From Pararhizobium sp. (GTDB taxonomy: Bacteria; Pseudomonadota; Alphaproteobacteria; Rhizobiales; Rhizobiaceae), in the NCBI GenBank assembly GCA_030655075.1, contig JAURWE010000124.1, positions 79,362 to 143,361 on the forward strand: 64,000 nucleotides of DNA, read 5' to 3'. Position 1 is the stretch's first letter. Each line of letters starts with the position of its first letter. Shown piece by piece: positions 55,584 to 64,000 of this stretch. The translations under genes and the position numbers were made by a program. The notes below the pieces were generated by a model. That model saw nothing but the letters and a program-made list of their open reading frames with translations. It was not told the DNA's origin and made no database searches.

Positions 55584-58099
55584 CGAGAGGCGCGCAACCG
55601 GTATTGGACGAGGTGAACAAGGCCAAAGAGGATGAGCAACTGCGTGCGGTCTGGCGAAATCCGTCCGGCTGGCGCTACTGGACATCGGTCAACAACACCC
55701 AGATCGGGCTGTGGTATGCGGCGGCGGCATTTTCCTTCATGCTGTTTGCCGGCGTACTCGGCCTTCTGGTGCGGGTGCAGCTCGCGGTGCCTGAGAACGA
55801 TTTCCTGTCAGCCAACACCTTCAACCAGGCCTTTACGCTGCACGGCACAGTGATGATGTTCCTGTTTGCCGTGCCGATCTTCGAGGCGGTGGCCATCTTT
55901 CTGCTGCCGCCGATGCTGGGCGCGCGGGAACTGCCGTTTCCCCGGCTGTCGGCCTTCGGTTTCTGGAGCTTTGCCATCGGTGGGGTCTTCGTCTGCGGCT
56001 CGATTTTCTTCGATGCGGCACCGAATTCCGGCTGGTTCATGTATCCGCCGCTGGCAACCGACAAGGACTATTCCGGCATCGGTGCCGATATTTGGCTGCT
56101 CGGACTGTCGTTCATCGAGGTGGCCTCGATCGCGGCCGCTGTCGAACTCATCGTCGGCATCATGAAATGCCGGGCGCCAGGCATGCGCATCAACATCATG
56201 CCGCTGTTTGCCTGGTACCTTCTCATCGTCGCCGGCATGATCCTGTTCGCCTTCCCGCCGCTGATTGCCGGCGACATCCTGTTCGAGATGGAGCGCATGT
56301 TCGACTGGCCGTTCTTTGATGCGGCGCGCGGCGGCGATCCGCTTCTATGGCAGCACCTGTTCTGGATTTTCGGCCACCCGGAGGTCTACATCATCTTTCT
56401 GCCGGCCATCGCCTTGATGGCGATGATCGTGCCAACCTTTACTCAGAGGCCAATCCTGGGCTACTCCTGGATCGTGCTGGCCGCTGTCGGAACCGGCTTT
56501 CTGAGCTTCGGTCTCTGGGTGCATCACATGTTCACCACCGGCTTGCCCCAGATATCGCTGGCCTTTTTTTCGGCCGCATCACAGGCTGTCGCCATTCCGA
56601 CCGGTGTCCAGATCTTTGTCTTTATCGCCACGATGCTGGCAGGACGAGTGATCTTTTCCGTGCCGATGCTGTTCGGTGCGGGCGGATTGGCGATCTTCGT
56701 CATCGGTGGACTGACGGGGGTCATGGTCGCCCTCGTTCCCGTCGACTGGCAGGCCCATGATACCTACTTCATCGTCGCCCACCTGCACTACGTCCTGATC
56801 GGCGGCATGCTGTTTCCCATCGTTGCCGGGCTCTATTATTATTATCCGCTGGTCAATGCACGCAAGCTTTCCGACAGAATGGGCAAGGCCGCTTTTTGGC
56901 TGATGTTCTGCGGCTTCAACATTGCCTTTTTCCCGATGCATCTGAGTGGTCTTCGCGGCATGCCCCGCCGCGTCTTCACCTATCCGGCCGATATCGGCTG
57001 GGATTGGTTCAACCTGATTTCCACGGCCGGTGCCTTCGTCTTTGCCGCCGGCGTCGCGGTCGTCGTCGTCGATGTCCTGCGGCCGAAACGTCACCAGCCG
57101 AAGGGTACTGCGAATCCGTGGAATGCCGGAACACTTGAGTGGATTAGCGAGCCAGAGGAGAACTGGGGGGTGCGCTCCATCCCTGTCATCAGCAGCCGGT
57201 ATCCCTTGTGGGATCAGCCGGATCTCGTGCGCGACATGAATGCCGGCAAGTTCTACCTGCCCGGCGCGAGCGAAGGCCAGCGCGAGACGCTGGTCACCTC
57301 CGTACTCGATGCGCAGCCGATCCAGTGCCTGCGGGTCGGTGGCACGTCGGTTCTGACGATCCTCAGCGCTGTCTTCCTCGGCGGGGTCTTCGTCGCACTA
57401 ACCTTTCACTGGTGGATCTTCAGCATCCTCTGCGGCATCGCCACCCTGGTGACGATCCTGTCGTGGCTGTGGACAGGAACCGGCGTCATTCCGGAAAAAC
57501 CATCAAAAGACGTCGGTCTCGGTCTCACCTTGCCAATTTACGTCTCGGGCCCGGACTCCGTCGGTTGGTGGGCGATGTTCATCACCATGATCGGAGATGG
57601 CACGGCATTCGGCAGTCTGGTTTTCGGATATTTCTTCTACTGGACCATCCATCAGGATTTCACCGCCGGAATTGCCGGTCCCGGCCTGTTCTGGCCGATG
57701 TTGGCTCTGGCACTTTTCGCCGCCGCGTGGGTGCTGATGCTCCTGGCGCGGCTCGTCAACAGTTATGACAGTCCCTCTCTGTTGCGGGGATTTCTGATGA
57801 CCGCGCTTATCACGACGGTTGCCGCATCCGTCGCAGTCTTTGCAGGGCCCTGGACCTACGCCATGGACCCGACGGTGCATGTCTATCCCGCCATCGTCTG
57901 GGTTCTCATGCTCTGGCTCATCGCCCATGCAGTTGTGGGCATCGTCATGCAGGCCTATTGCCTCGCCCGCAGCTTCGCCGGGCGCCTGACGGCCGAATAC
58001 GACATGGATATCGGCAATGTCGTGCTCTTCTGGCATTTCCTGACCATCACCGCCGTGACCACGCTTGCGGTCACCGGTCTTTTCCCGATGGCGAGGTGA
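55580..58099 (+). CDS. Fused cytochrome c oxidase subunits I and III
   Basis: The 839-residue protein carries a complete heme-copper subunit I (about 1-560). It has low-spin heme His88 (LHGTVMMF), Cu-B/cross-link motif WIFGHPEVY, a HH pair in LWVHHMFTTG, and heme ligands in VAHLHYVLIGG. A subunit III-like segment follows (about 600-839: GDGTAFGSLVFGYFFYWTIH, LVNSYDSP and further helices). Subunit I-III fusions occur in some caa3/SoxM-type oxidases. It reduces oxygen to water and pumps protons at the inner membrane. Confidence 0.9.
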   Translation: MTRGAQPVLDEVNKAKEDEQLRAVWRNPSGWRYWTSVNNTQIGLWYAAAAFSFMLFAGVLGLLVRVQLAVPENDFLSANTFNQAFTLHGTVMMFLFAVPIFEAVAIFLLPPMLGARELPFPRLSAFGFWSFAIGGVFVCGSIFFDAAPNSGWFMYPPLATDKDYSGIGADIWLLGLSFIEVASIAAAVELIVGIMKCRAPGMRINIMPLFAWYLLIVAGMILFAFPPLIAGDILFEMERMFDWPFFDAARGGDPLLWQHLFWIFGHPEVYIIFLPAIALMAMIVPTFTQRPILGYSWIVLAAVGTGFLSFGLWVHHMFTTGLPQISLAFFSAASQAVAIPTGVQIFVFIATMLAGRVIFSVPMLFGAGGLAIFVIGGLTGVMVALVPVDWQAHDTYFIVAHLHYVLIGGMLFPIVAGLYYYYPLVNARKLSDRMGKAAFWLMFCGFNIAFFPMHLSGLRGMPRRVFTYPADIGWDWFNLISTAGAFVFAAGVAVVVVDVLRPKRHQPKGTANPWNAGTLEWISEPEENWGVRSIPVISSRYPLWDQPDLVRDMNAGKFYLPGASEGQRETLVTSVLDAQPIQCLRVGGTSVLTILSAVFLGGVFVALTFHWWIFSILCGIATLVTILSWLWTGTGVIPEKPSKDVGLGLTLPIYVSGPDSVGWWAMFITMIGDGTAFGSLVFGYFFYWTIHQDFTAGIAGPGLFWPMLALALFAAAWVLMLLARLVNSYDSPSLLRGFLMTALITTVAASVAVFAGPWTYAMDPTVHVYPAIVWVLMLWLIAHAVVGIVMQAYCLARSFAGRLTAEYDMDIGNVVLFWHFLTITAVTTLAVTGLFPMAR

Positions 58100-58107
58100 G
58101 ACAGACC

Positions 58108-58479
58108 ATGCGCATTCTCAAGGAGATCGAAAGCCTCTGGACGTTGTTCACGGCACCCGTTGTCTGGGCGCTGCACTTCGTCATCTGTTACGCCAGCGTG
58201 GCGGTCAATTGCGCCAAGACCGCAGGTCCTGACTATGATCGCCTGCGTGTGATTCTGGCCGGCGCCACCGCCATGGCATTGCTGGCTATCGTCCTGTCGG
58301 CCTGGCTTGCCTGGCGGCAATGGGGGTTCGGAACGGATTCGCCGCCGCATGATGCGCCGACGACCGGAGACCGGCGGCTGTTCCAAGGGTTTGCCACGCT
58401 GCTGCTTTCGGGTTTAAGTTTTCTCGCCGTCATCTTCACGGCGATGCCGCTGATCTACATCGATGGATGTTTCCCATGA
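58108..58479 (+). CDS. Small membrane protein of the oxidase operon (123 aa)
   Basis: ATG 58108 follows GAGGTGAG, so the frame reaching back to 57958 is rejected. Three membrane helices are likely (about 13-32, 48-70 and 95-117). It starts 8 bp after the oxidase stop and overlaps the CtaG-like gene by 4 bp. Probably an accessory or small oxidase subunit; no named family recognised. Confidence 0.75.
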   Translation: MRILKEIESLWTLFTAPVVWALHFVICYASVAVNCAKTAGPDYDRLRVILAGATAMALLAIVLSAWLAWRQWGFGTDSPPHDAPTTGDRRLFQGFATLLLSGLSFLAVIFTAMPLIYIDGCFP

Positions 58480-59096
58480 AAAGGATCTGGCTGACCATCG
58501 GGCTCACAATGCTTGCCCTTTTCTGGGGCGCTGCTGCAACCGTCATGGATCGCGCCTCCTTTTCCGGCCATATGCTGGTGCACATGGGCGTGGTGGTCCT
58601 TGCGGCACCGCTGATTGCCCTGGGGCTGTCCGGAACCGTTTATGATCCCGCCCCCCGTTACCGCTGGTTTGCACCGCTGCCGGCATCACTGGCCGAACTC
58701 CTGATCGTCTGGGTCTGGCATGCGCCGTCCATGCGGCTCTGGGCTGAGACCTCAACGCCTGCGGCTATCATCGAGCAGGCGACCTTTCTCTTCGGCGGCG
58801 TTGGACTTTGGCTCGCCTGTCTCGATAGGGCGCACGGCCGCCGTCTGACCGGTGTTCTGGCTCTGCTCTTGACCTCGATGCACATGACCCTGCTCGGCGT
58901 GCTGCTGACGATGGCGCCAAGGCCGCTCTATGGTGCGGAGGCCGTGACCTGTTTCGGCATGGTCCTCGGCCCGGAGCAGGACCAGCAGGCCGGCGGCGTC
59001 ATCATGCTGGCGCTTGGAGCTGCAGCCTATTTGACCGGGGGCATCGCGCTTCTGGCCGGTGCACTGCGACAGGTTCCTTCAGAAAGGCACGCCTGA
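58476..59096 (+). CDS. ctaG: CtaG-like cytochrome c oxidase assembly protein
   Basis: The ATG at 58476 overlaps the previous stop (ATGA) and gives 206 residues with about six membrane helices. Family features of the caa3-type CtaG are conserved His-containing segments: SGHMLVHMGVVVLAAPLIAL, VWVWHAPSMRLW, TSMHMTLLGVLLTMAPRPLY and LGPEQDQQAGGVIM. It is thought to assist copper insertion or assembly of the Cu-B oxidase. An in-frame ATG at 58467 is less likely. Confidence 0.85.
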   Translation: MKRIWLTIGLTMLALFWGAAATVMDRASFSGHMLVHMGVVVLAAPLIALGLSGTVYDPAPRYRWFAPLPASLAELLIVWVWHAPSMRLWAETSTPAAIIEQATFLFGGVGLWLACLDRAHGRRLTGVLALLLTSMHMTLLGVLLTMAPRPLYGAEAVTCFGMVLGPEQDQQAGGVIMLALGAAAYLTGGIALLAGALRQVPSERHA

Positions 59097-60154
59097 TGCG
59101 GATTGGATGGAAGCATATCTTGAGCGCGCTCGTGCTTTTGCCTGCAGCCGGGCTTCTCGTTGCATGGCTGGGGATCATCGATATCCGGGCGAGCACCGGC
59201 CACTGGCGCATGACGGACTGGTTCCTGCACTGGGTGATGCGATCCTCGGTCAGGACGGCGGCGCTCAACGTCGAAGTTCCCAATCTGGATGACCCGGCCA
59301 TGTTGCCCGGCGCGGCCGGCCATTTCGAGACCGCCTGTGCCATCTGCCATGGTTCACCGGCACAGCAACGATCACCCGCCATGTTGACGATGCTGCCGCC
59401 GCCGCCTGATCTTGACGGCGTGATCGGCGCCTGGACCGATGCCCAGCTCTTCGAGATCGTCAAACACGGCGTGCGGTATACTGGCATGCCAGCCTGGCCA
59501 GCCATGAGCCGAGATGACGAGGTCTGGCAGATGGTTGCGTTCCTGCGCAAGCTGCCGTCGCTCAGCGCTGAGGGCTACAAGGTTCTGTCCGGTGGTGCCC
59601 GCCGGGGCGATGGCAAGGATCTGGCCGGTACCATTGCCTATTGCAACAGCTGCCATGGTGCCGACCGGTTGACCCCGGAGACGCTTATGCCGAGCCTTTC
59701 CGGCCAGAACCATGACTATCTTCTGACTGCCCTGCAGTCTTATCGGTCAGGCAAACGTCCAAGTGGCATCATGCAAACGGCTGTTGCCGAAATCGACGCC
59801 GAGGTATTTGATGACCTCGCCGCCTACTATGCAGCGCATTCGCCGGCACAAGGCAAGGGGGGCGGCGATGACAGTGGAGCCGTTCCGACCGAGCTCACAG
59901 CATTGGTCGAGCGAGGCAATTCCGTTCGAAAAATACCTGCCTGCCTCGGTTGCCACGATGGTGCTGCCAATCCGGCTTATCCAGTGTTGTGGAACCAGAG
60001 CCAAGCCTATTTGGAAGCGCAACTCAGGCTGTTCGCCGAAGGAAGCCGGGGCGGGGCCGACCAGCATCACCTCATGATCGAAGCGGCGCGAAATCTGGAA
60101 CAGCAGGACATCAAAGCCTTGTCGCGATATTTCGCCAGCGGCCGACCCAAATAA
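59096..60154 (+). CDS. Membrane-anchored triheme cytochrome c
   Basis: The 352-residue protein has an N-terminal membrane anchor (about 8-28) and three CxxCH heme sites: CAICH (81-85), CNSCH (183-187) and CLGCH (283-287). Its start shares one base with the previous stop (TGATG). It is the final gene of the oxidase operon and probably delivers electrons to subunit II. The first two domains resemble cytochrome c4/class I folds (YTGMPAWP; MPSLSGQNHDYLLTALQSYR). Confidence 0.9.
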   Translation: MRIGWKHILSALVLLPAAGLLVAWLGIIDIRASTGHWRMTDWFLHWVMRSSVRTAALNVEVPNLDDPAMLPGAAGHFETACAICHGSPAQQRSPAMLTMLPPPPDLDGVIGAWTDAQLFEIVKHGVRYTGMPAWPAMSRDDEVWQMVAFLRKLPSLSAEGYKVLSGGARRGDGKDLAGTIAYCNSCHGADRLTPETLMPSLSGQNHDYLLTALQSYRSGKRPSGIMQTAVAEIDAEVFDDLAAYYAAHSPAQGKGGGDDSGAVPTELTALVERGNSVRKIPACLGCHDGAANPAYPVLWNQSQAYLEAQLRLFAEGSRGGADQHHLMIEAARNLEQQDIKALSRYFASGRPK

Positions 60155-60169
60155 CGTATGCGCGTTGTC

Positions 60170-60275
60170 CTAAAGCACGTTGCGTGAAAACGGATTCACG
60201 CAATGCACTTCAGATCTTTGTTTTTATGCATGTCCTTAGCCCAAAACCGCGCACACTTTTGGGAGACATGCATTA
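60170..60275 (-). repeat. RIME-like palindromic intergenic repeat, copy B (inverted)
   Basis: The reverse complement of this segment matches copy A with 6 base differences and contains the same two palindromes. It lies between the convergent cytochrome c and sugar dehydrogenase genes and may also act as a terminator for one or both. Confidence 0.8.
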
Positions 60276-60392
60276 TATCCCATGTCCCGCTGCCGGAAAA
60301 CACGAGCGATGTCCGGCCGTTGATTGCCACCTGCCCCGACCTTGTGGCCGGAACGATTGACGCCCTCATAACCATCTTTCTTCGTAAGGAAT

Positions 60393-61718
60393 TCAGGGCG
60401 CCACGCGCCAAATCGTGTTGCCGACATCGTCCGCCACCAGAAGCGCACCGGTCTTGTCGACCGCGACGCCAACCGGCCGTCCCATGGCTTTGTCGTCCTC
60501 GCTGATGAAACCGGTCAAAATATCCTTCGGCTGGCCGGACGGTTTTCCCTGTGAAAAGGGTACGAACACCACTTTGTAGCCGCTGCGCGGCTTGCGGTTC
60601 CATGAACCATGCTGTCCGACAAAGGCGCCGTTCTTGAACTCGGCACCCAGAAGATCGCCGGTATAGAACGTCAGGCCAAGCGATGCGGTGTGCGGCCCCA
60701 GTGCGTAGTCTGGAACGATTGCTTTTTCCACCAGATCCGGGCGCTGCGGCTTGACGCGCGTATCAACATGCTGGCCGTAATAACTATACGGCCAACCGTA
60801 AAACCCGCCATCCTTGACAGAGGTCATGTAGTCGGGAACGAGGTCGCTGCCGATCTCGTCACGCTCGTTGACGGCGACCCAAAGCTCACCGCTGTCTGGC
60901 TGCCAGGACAGTCCGTTCGGGTTGCGCAAGCCCGATGCGAACAGCCGGGTTGCGCGTGTCGCCAGATCGATCTCCAGCACCGCCGCCCTGTTGGTCTCGG
61001 CCTCGATGCCGTTTTCTCCGACATTGCTGTTCGAACCGACGGTCGCATACAGCTTGGTCCCGTCAGCACTGGCGATCACGTCCTTGGTCCAGTGATGGTT
61101 GATCGGACCGCCGGGCAGGTCGGCAATCCTTTCCGCCGCCGCCGTGATCTCCGTATCGCCGTCCTTATAGGGAAAGGCGACGATTGCGTCCGTATTGGCG
61201 ACATAGAGTTTGCCATTGGAGAATGTCATGCCGAAAGGCGAATTCAGCCCCTGAAGGAAAGTCGAGCGCATTTCGGCGACACCGTCGCCATCGGCGTCGC
61301 GCACCAGCGTGATGCGGTTTGCGCTCGGCACCTCCGCACCGGCTTCGCCCATGACCAGTCCCATGATCCAGGCTTTCGGGCTGAAGCCAGTGTCTTCTTT
61401 CGGCGGCTTGTTGGTCTCGGCGATAAGGACATCCCCATTCGGCAGGACGTGGATCCAGCGCGGGTGATCAAAGCCCTTTGCAAAGGCATTGACCTTCAAG
61501 CCTGCCGCTGGCACAGGCATCCGGCGGTCGGGCCAGGACGAGGCCTCGGCAATATTGACAGTCGGAAGGATCGTTGCATTCGGCTCCGGCAAAACGGGTG
61601 ACGCGCCATACCCCTGCTCGACCGCCACCGTCGCCTCTTCGCGATCGAGCAGCACATAGGCGCCAGCAGCAGCTCCGGCCAGTACGACAATACCCAAACC
61701 AGTAAGGACTTTCCGCAT
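60393..61718 (-). CDS. PQQ-dependent sugar dehydrogenase (sorbosone/glucose dehydrogenase family)
   Basis: ATG 61718, preceded by GCGGAG, gives 441 residues; the extension to 61733 is unlikely. An N-terminal membrane anchor or signal ([20 protein letters not shown]) is followed by a six-bladed beta-propeller: [70 protein letters not shown] and [20 protein letters not shown]. This soluble-GDH/sorbosone family usually uses PQQ and calcium in the periplasm. PQQ synthesis genes are not in the window. An EcfG-like site lies 33 bp upstream. Confidence 0.85.
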   Translation of the reverse strand: MRKVLTGLGIVVLAGAAAGAYVLLDREEATVAVEQGYGASPVLPEPNATILPTVNIAEASSWPDRRMPVPAAGLKVNAFAKGFDHPRWIHVLPNGDVLIAETNKPPKEDTGFSPKAWIMGLVMGEAGAEVPSANRITLVRDADGDGVAEMRSTFLQGLNSPFGMTFSNGKLYVANTDAIVAFPYKDGDTEITAAAERIADLPGGPINHHWTKDVIASADGTKLYATVGSNSNVGENGIEAETNRAAVLEIDLATRATRLFASGLRNPNGLSWQPDSGELWVAVNERDEIGSDLVPDYMTSVKDGGFYGWPYSYYGQHVDTRVKPQRPDLVEKAIVPDYALGPHTASLGLTFYTGDLLGAEFKNGAFVGQHGSWNRKPRSGYKVVFVPFSQGKPSGQPKDILTGFISEDDKAMGRPVGVAVDKTGALLVADDVGNTIWRVAP

Positions 61719-61750
61719 GCCGGCACTCCGCAAGAGTTATGATGTCGGCG

Positions 61751-61775
61751 TAACGCGTCGCAACCGCAATTGTTG
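61751..61775 (-). promoter_or_regulatory. EcfG-like promoter for the sugar dehydrogenase (one mismatch)
   Basis: On the minus strand GCAAC (61775-61771), 16 nt, then CGTT (61754-61751). The -35 box has one change from GGAAC; the -10 box is exact. Confidence 0.55.
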
Positions 61776-61924
61776 CATGCTGCGGGGAGGTGCCCAGCCT
61801 AGGCAACGCAGGTGTATGGCGCGATCGGAACAAACTTGCTGGCGAACCCAATTTTTGATCAAGGTGAATTGAGTGACCCGCGTTTGTTTTTTTGTTTCGC
61901 GTCTCGATCGTGAAGAAGAACGTT

Positions 61925-62770
61925 CAGGATTCGCGCCATCGGTCTTTCAACCGATACCACGCTTTCGATCGTTGGAAGCCCTGAACGACTGGCTGGAGCT
62001 TCGATGTAAGGAGGTTTGGCAGCAGACCGAGCATGGAAAGATGCGTGGCACGATCGCCGACCTCTTGGCCGAGGAAACACAAGCTCTGATGCCGACCGCG
62101 CGTGTCTTCGATGGTTTTGTCGAACACACCAAACGGGTGTCCCCAACATGCCTGGTTCACTTCGATCGCAATCGCTACAGCGTTCCGGCATCCTTCGCCA
62201 ATCGACCCGTCAGCATCCGGGTTTATCCAGACCATATCGTTGTTGCAGCGGACGGTCTGATCATATGCGAGCACCCTCGCATAATCAGCCGTTCGCATGA
62301 TGGGCCTGGGCAGACGGTTTACGATTGGCGGCACTATCTTGCGGTCGTGCAGCGCAAGCCCGGTGCTCTTCGCAATGGTGCACCGTTCGTCGAGCTTCCC
62401 GAGGCCTTCAGAACGTTGCAGCAACACCTGCTCAGGAAGCCGGGTGGCGATCGTGAGATGGTCGATATCCTGGCGCTCGTTCTCCAGCACGACGAACAGG
62501 CAGTGCTATCGGCAGTCGACATGGCTTTGACGTCCGGAGTTCCGACCAAGACCCATGTGCTGAACCTGCTGCATCGCCTGGTCGATGGCACCGACGATGG
62601 ACGCGCCGCAAGCTCTCACACTTGCCAATGAACCGAAGGCCAATGTCGAACGCTACGACAATCTGCGAAAGACGGTGGAGGTCCGCCATGCGTCAAAACC
62701 CAGCCAGCGGCGCAATCATCGTCATGCTGCGCCAACTGAAGATGCACGGCATGGCCCGGGCAAGCGGTGA
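61925..62770 (+). pseudogene. istA: IS21-family istA transposase remnant (5' truncated, frameshifted)
   Basis: The frame from about 61925 reads like the C-terminal third of IstA: SLEALNDWLELRCKEVWQQ, HGKMRGTIADLLAEE, HFDRNRYSVPASFANRPVSI, DWRHYLAVVQRKPGALRNGA. The N-terminal half with the catalytic core is missing. A frameshift near 62593 moves the reading to another frame (DAPQALTLANEPKANVERYD). Not functional. Confidence 0.8.
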
Positions 62771-62832
62771 ACTCACGGAACAGGGATCACCAGCTTTTGA
62801 GGCTGCCCTTCCTATACCGTCGCAACTGCTTT
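62688..62832 (+). pseudogene. istB: IS21-family istB N-terminal remnant
   Basis: ATG 62688 is preceded by GGAGG. The first ~48 residues match the start of the IS21 helper ATPase ([35 protein letters not shown]). The frame is then cut by the IS3-type sequence at about 62833, so the ATPase core is lost. Confidence 0.75.
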
Positions 62833-63660
62833 CGGTGCTCGCCTGCGTCAGCGACGAGAACAGTGTTTTGTTGAGGCATTCGTCGCGGAAGCTGCCGTTG
62901 AAGCTTTCCACGAAGCCGTTCTGCACCGGCTTGCCCGGCGCGATGTAATGCCAGTCGATGTGCGTGTTTGGCACCAGTCGAGAACGGCCATGCTCGTCAT
63001 CTCCGTTCCATTGTCAGAGACAATCGTTCGCGGCTTGCCTCGCCGGGCGATGACGGCATCGAGTTCCCGCGTAAGCCGCCGACCTGAAAGCGACGTGTCG
63101 GCGACCAGCGCCAGGCATTCGCGGGTGAAGTCGTCAACAACGGCAAGAGCGCGAAAGCGACGACCATCCGTGAAGGCGTCGCTGACGAAGTCCAGGCTCC
63201 AGCGCTCGTTGGGTCGCGACGGTAGTGCCAAAGGTTGCCGCGTTCCCAAAGCCCGCTTGCGCCCGCCGCGTTTACTCACGGTCAGCTTTTCTTCCCGATC
63301 GAGCCGTCTGAGCTTCTTCAGATTTATGACAATGCCCTGCCGATCCAGCATGACATGAATGCGTCGATACCCGAAACGGCGACGTTCGGATGCCACCAGC
63401 TTCATCGCCTCACGGATATCAGCGTCATCCGGTCGAATGCTGCGGCACGCACACTCGACGCCCAACTTCGACTTTTAGTTGTAGAAGGTCGCTTCGGATA
63501 TTCCGTGCTTGCGGCAGACATCGGCCGTACGCAGGCCGCTCTCCTGTTCTTTCTATATCCCGATGATCTGCTCATCCGTGAACCGTGAATGCTTCATCCT
63601 GTCTGTCTCCTCAGAATAACGGACTCTACCAAAATTTGAAGGAAGTTTTGGGGTCTCAGG
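62833..63660 (-). mobile_element. IS3-family insertion sequence remnant
   Basis: A minus-strand element with a degenerate orfA-orfB. OrfA starts at ATG 63597 (MKHSRFTDEQIIGI) and has two in-frame stops (TAG where Leu is expected, TAA where Trp is expected). It then joins directly to mid-OrfB (SERRRFGYRRIHVMLDRQGI) with the intervening part deleted. The integrase core WSLDFVSDAFTDG and IVSDNGTEM is present, but a frameshift near 62970 separates [17 protein letters not shown] into another frame. The 3' end is lost at the IS21 junction. Confidence 0.8.
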
Positions 63661-63661
63661 T

Positions 63662-63940
<279 letters not shown>

Positions 63941-63949
63941 TTACCCGAT

Positions 63950-63990
63950 TTTTGCCTCTGGCAAAATATCGTTTTTGCCCTTGGGCAAAA
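63950..63990. repeat. Two tandem small palindromes upstream of tRNA-fMet
   Basis: TTTTGCC-TCT-GGCAAAA (63950-63966) and TTTTGCCC-TT-GGGCAAAA (63973-63990) are spaced by 6 nt and share the motif TTTTGCC. They could be terminators of a gene beyond the window or a paired operator in the tRNA promoter region. Confidence 0.6.
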
Positions 63991-64000
63991 TTTCGTTGCG

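Overview
The window looks like a chromosomal segment of a Rhizobiales (probably Rhizobiaceae) alphaproteobacterium. The DNA is GC-rich, there is a pair of ~105-bp palindromic repeats resembling the Rhizobium intergenic mosaic element, many genes are coupled by ATGA overlaps, and GGAAC-N16-CGTT promoters of the alphaproteobacterial EcfG general-stress sigma factor recur. All functional names come from reading the translations; no database search was possible.

Layout. (1) 1-24.4 kb is a biofilm-adhesin module: a LapG-type periplasmic cysteine protease (cut by the window edge), a periplasmic-binding lipoprotein, a 5256-residue type I-secreted RTX adhesin with an N-terminal retention module and a VAAG candidate protease site, then its TolC / ABC / HlyD exporter and a ribbon-helix-helix plus PAS-like protein. 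(2) 24.7-28.0 kb holds small proteins, a CHASE3/HisKA_2 histidine kinase and a ribose-type periplasmic binding protein. (3) 28.0-34.7 kb is a minus-strand operon for a PaoABC-type molybdenum aldehyde oxidoreductase with a heme catalase-like protein, an XdhC-type factor and a MocA-type cytidylyltransferase. (4) 34.7-41.3 kb is stress-related: PHB-depolymerase-like esterase, PepSY and general-stress proteins, DUF72, a KatE-type catalase, a single-domain response regulator and a second copy of the small protein found beside the kinase. (5) 41.4-51.8 kb is a glycan cluster: a glycosyltransferase, then three translationally coupled chimeras (GT-UDP-galactopyranose mutase, GT-Gfo/Idh/MocA-MDR dehydrogenase, GT-glycoside hydrolase), then galE and a glutaminase. 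(6) 52.8-60.3 kb, bounded by the inverted repeats, carries a small membrane protein, a J-domain protein and a five-gene operon for a terminal oxidase with fused subunits I and III. (7) 60.4-64 kb holds a PQQ-type sugar dehydrogenase, nested IS21/IS3 remnants, a recombinase tail and initiator tRNA-fMet.

How it fits together. Two stories stand out. The adhesin, its exporter and its release protease form a Lap-like surface attachment system, although no LapD-type c-di-GMP receptor is visible here. Separately, seven promoter-like sites with the same GGAAC / CGTT-like boxes and the same 16-nt spacer precede the aldehyde oxidase-catalase operon, the PepSY-general stress pair, katE, a small-protein gene, the chimeric glycan operon, the oxidase operon and the sugar dehydrogenase. 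This suggests that 34-62 kb is a general-stress island covering peroxide defence, respiration and envelope glycan. The glycan part is the best candidate for an undescribed system: galE and the mutase domain would supply UDP-Galp then UDP-Galf to glycosyltransferases fused in the same operon.
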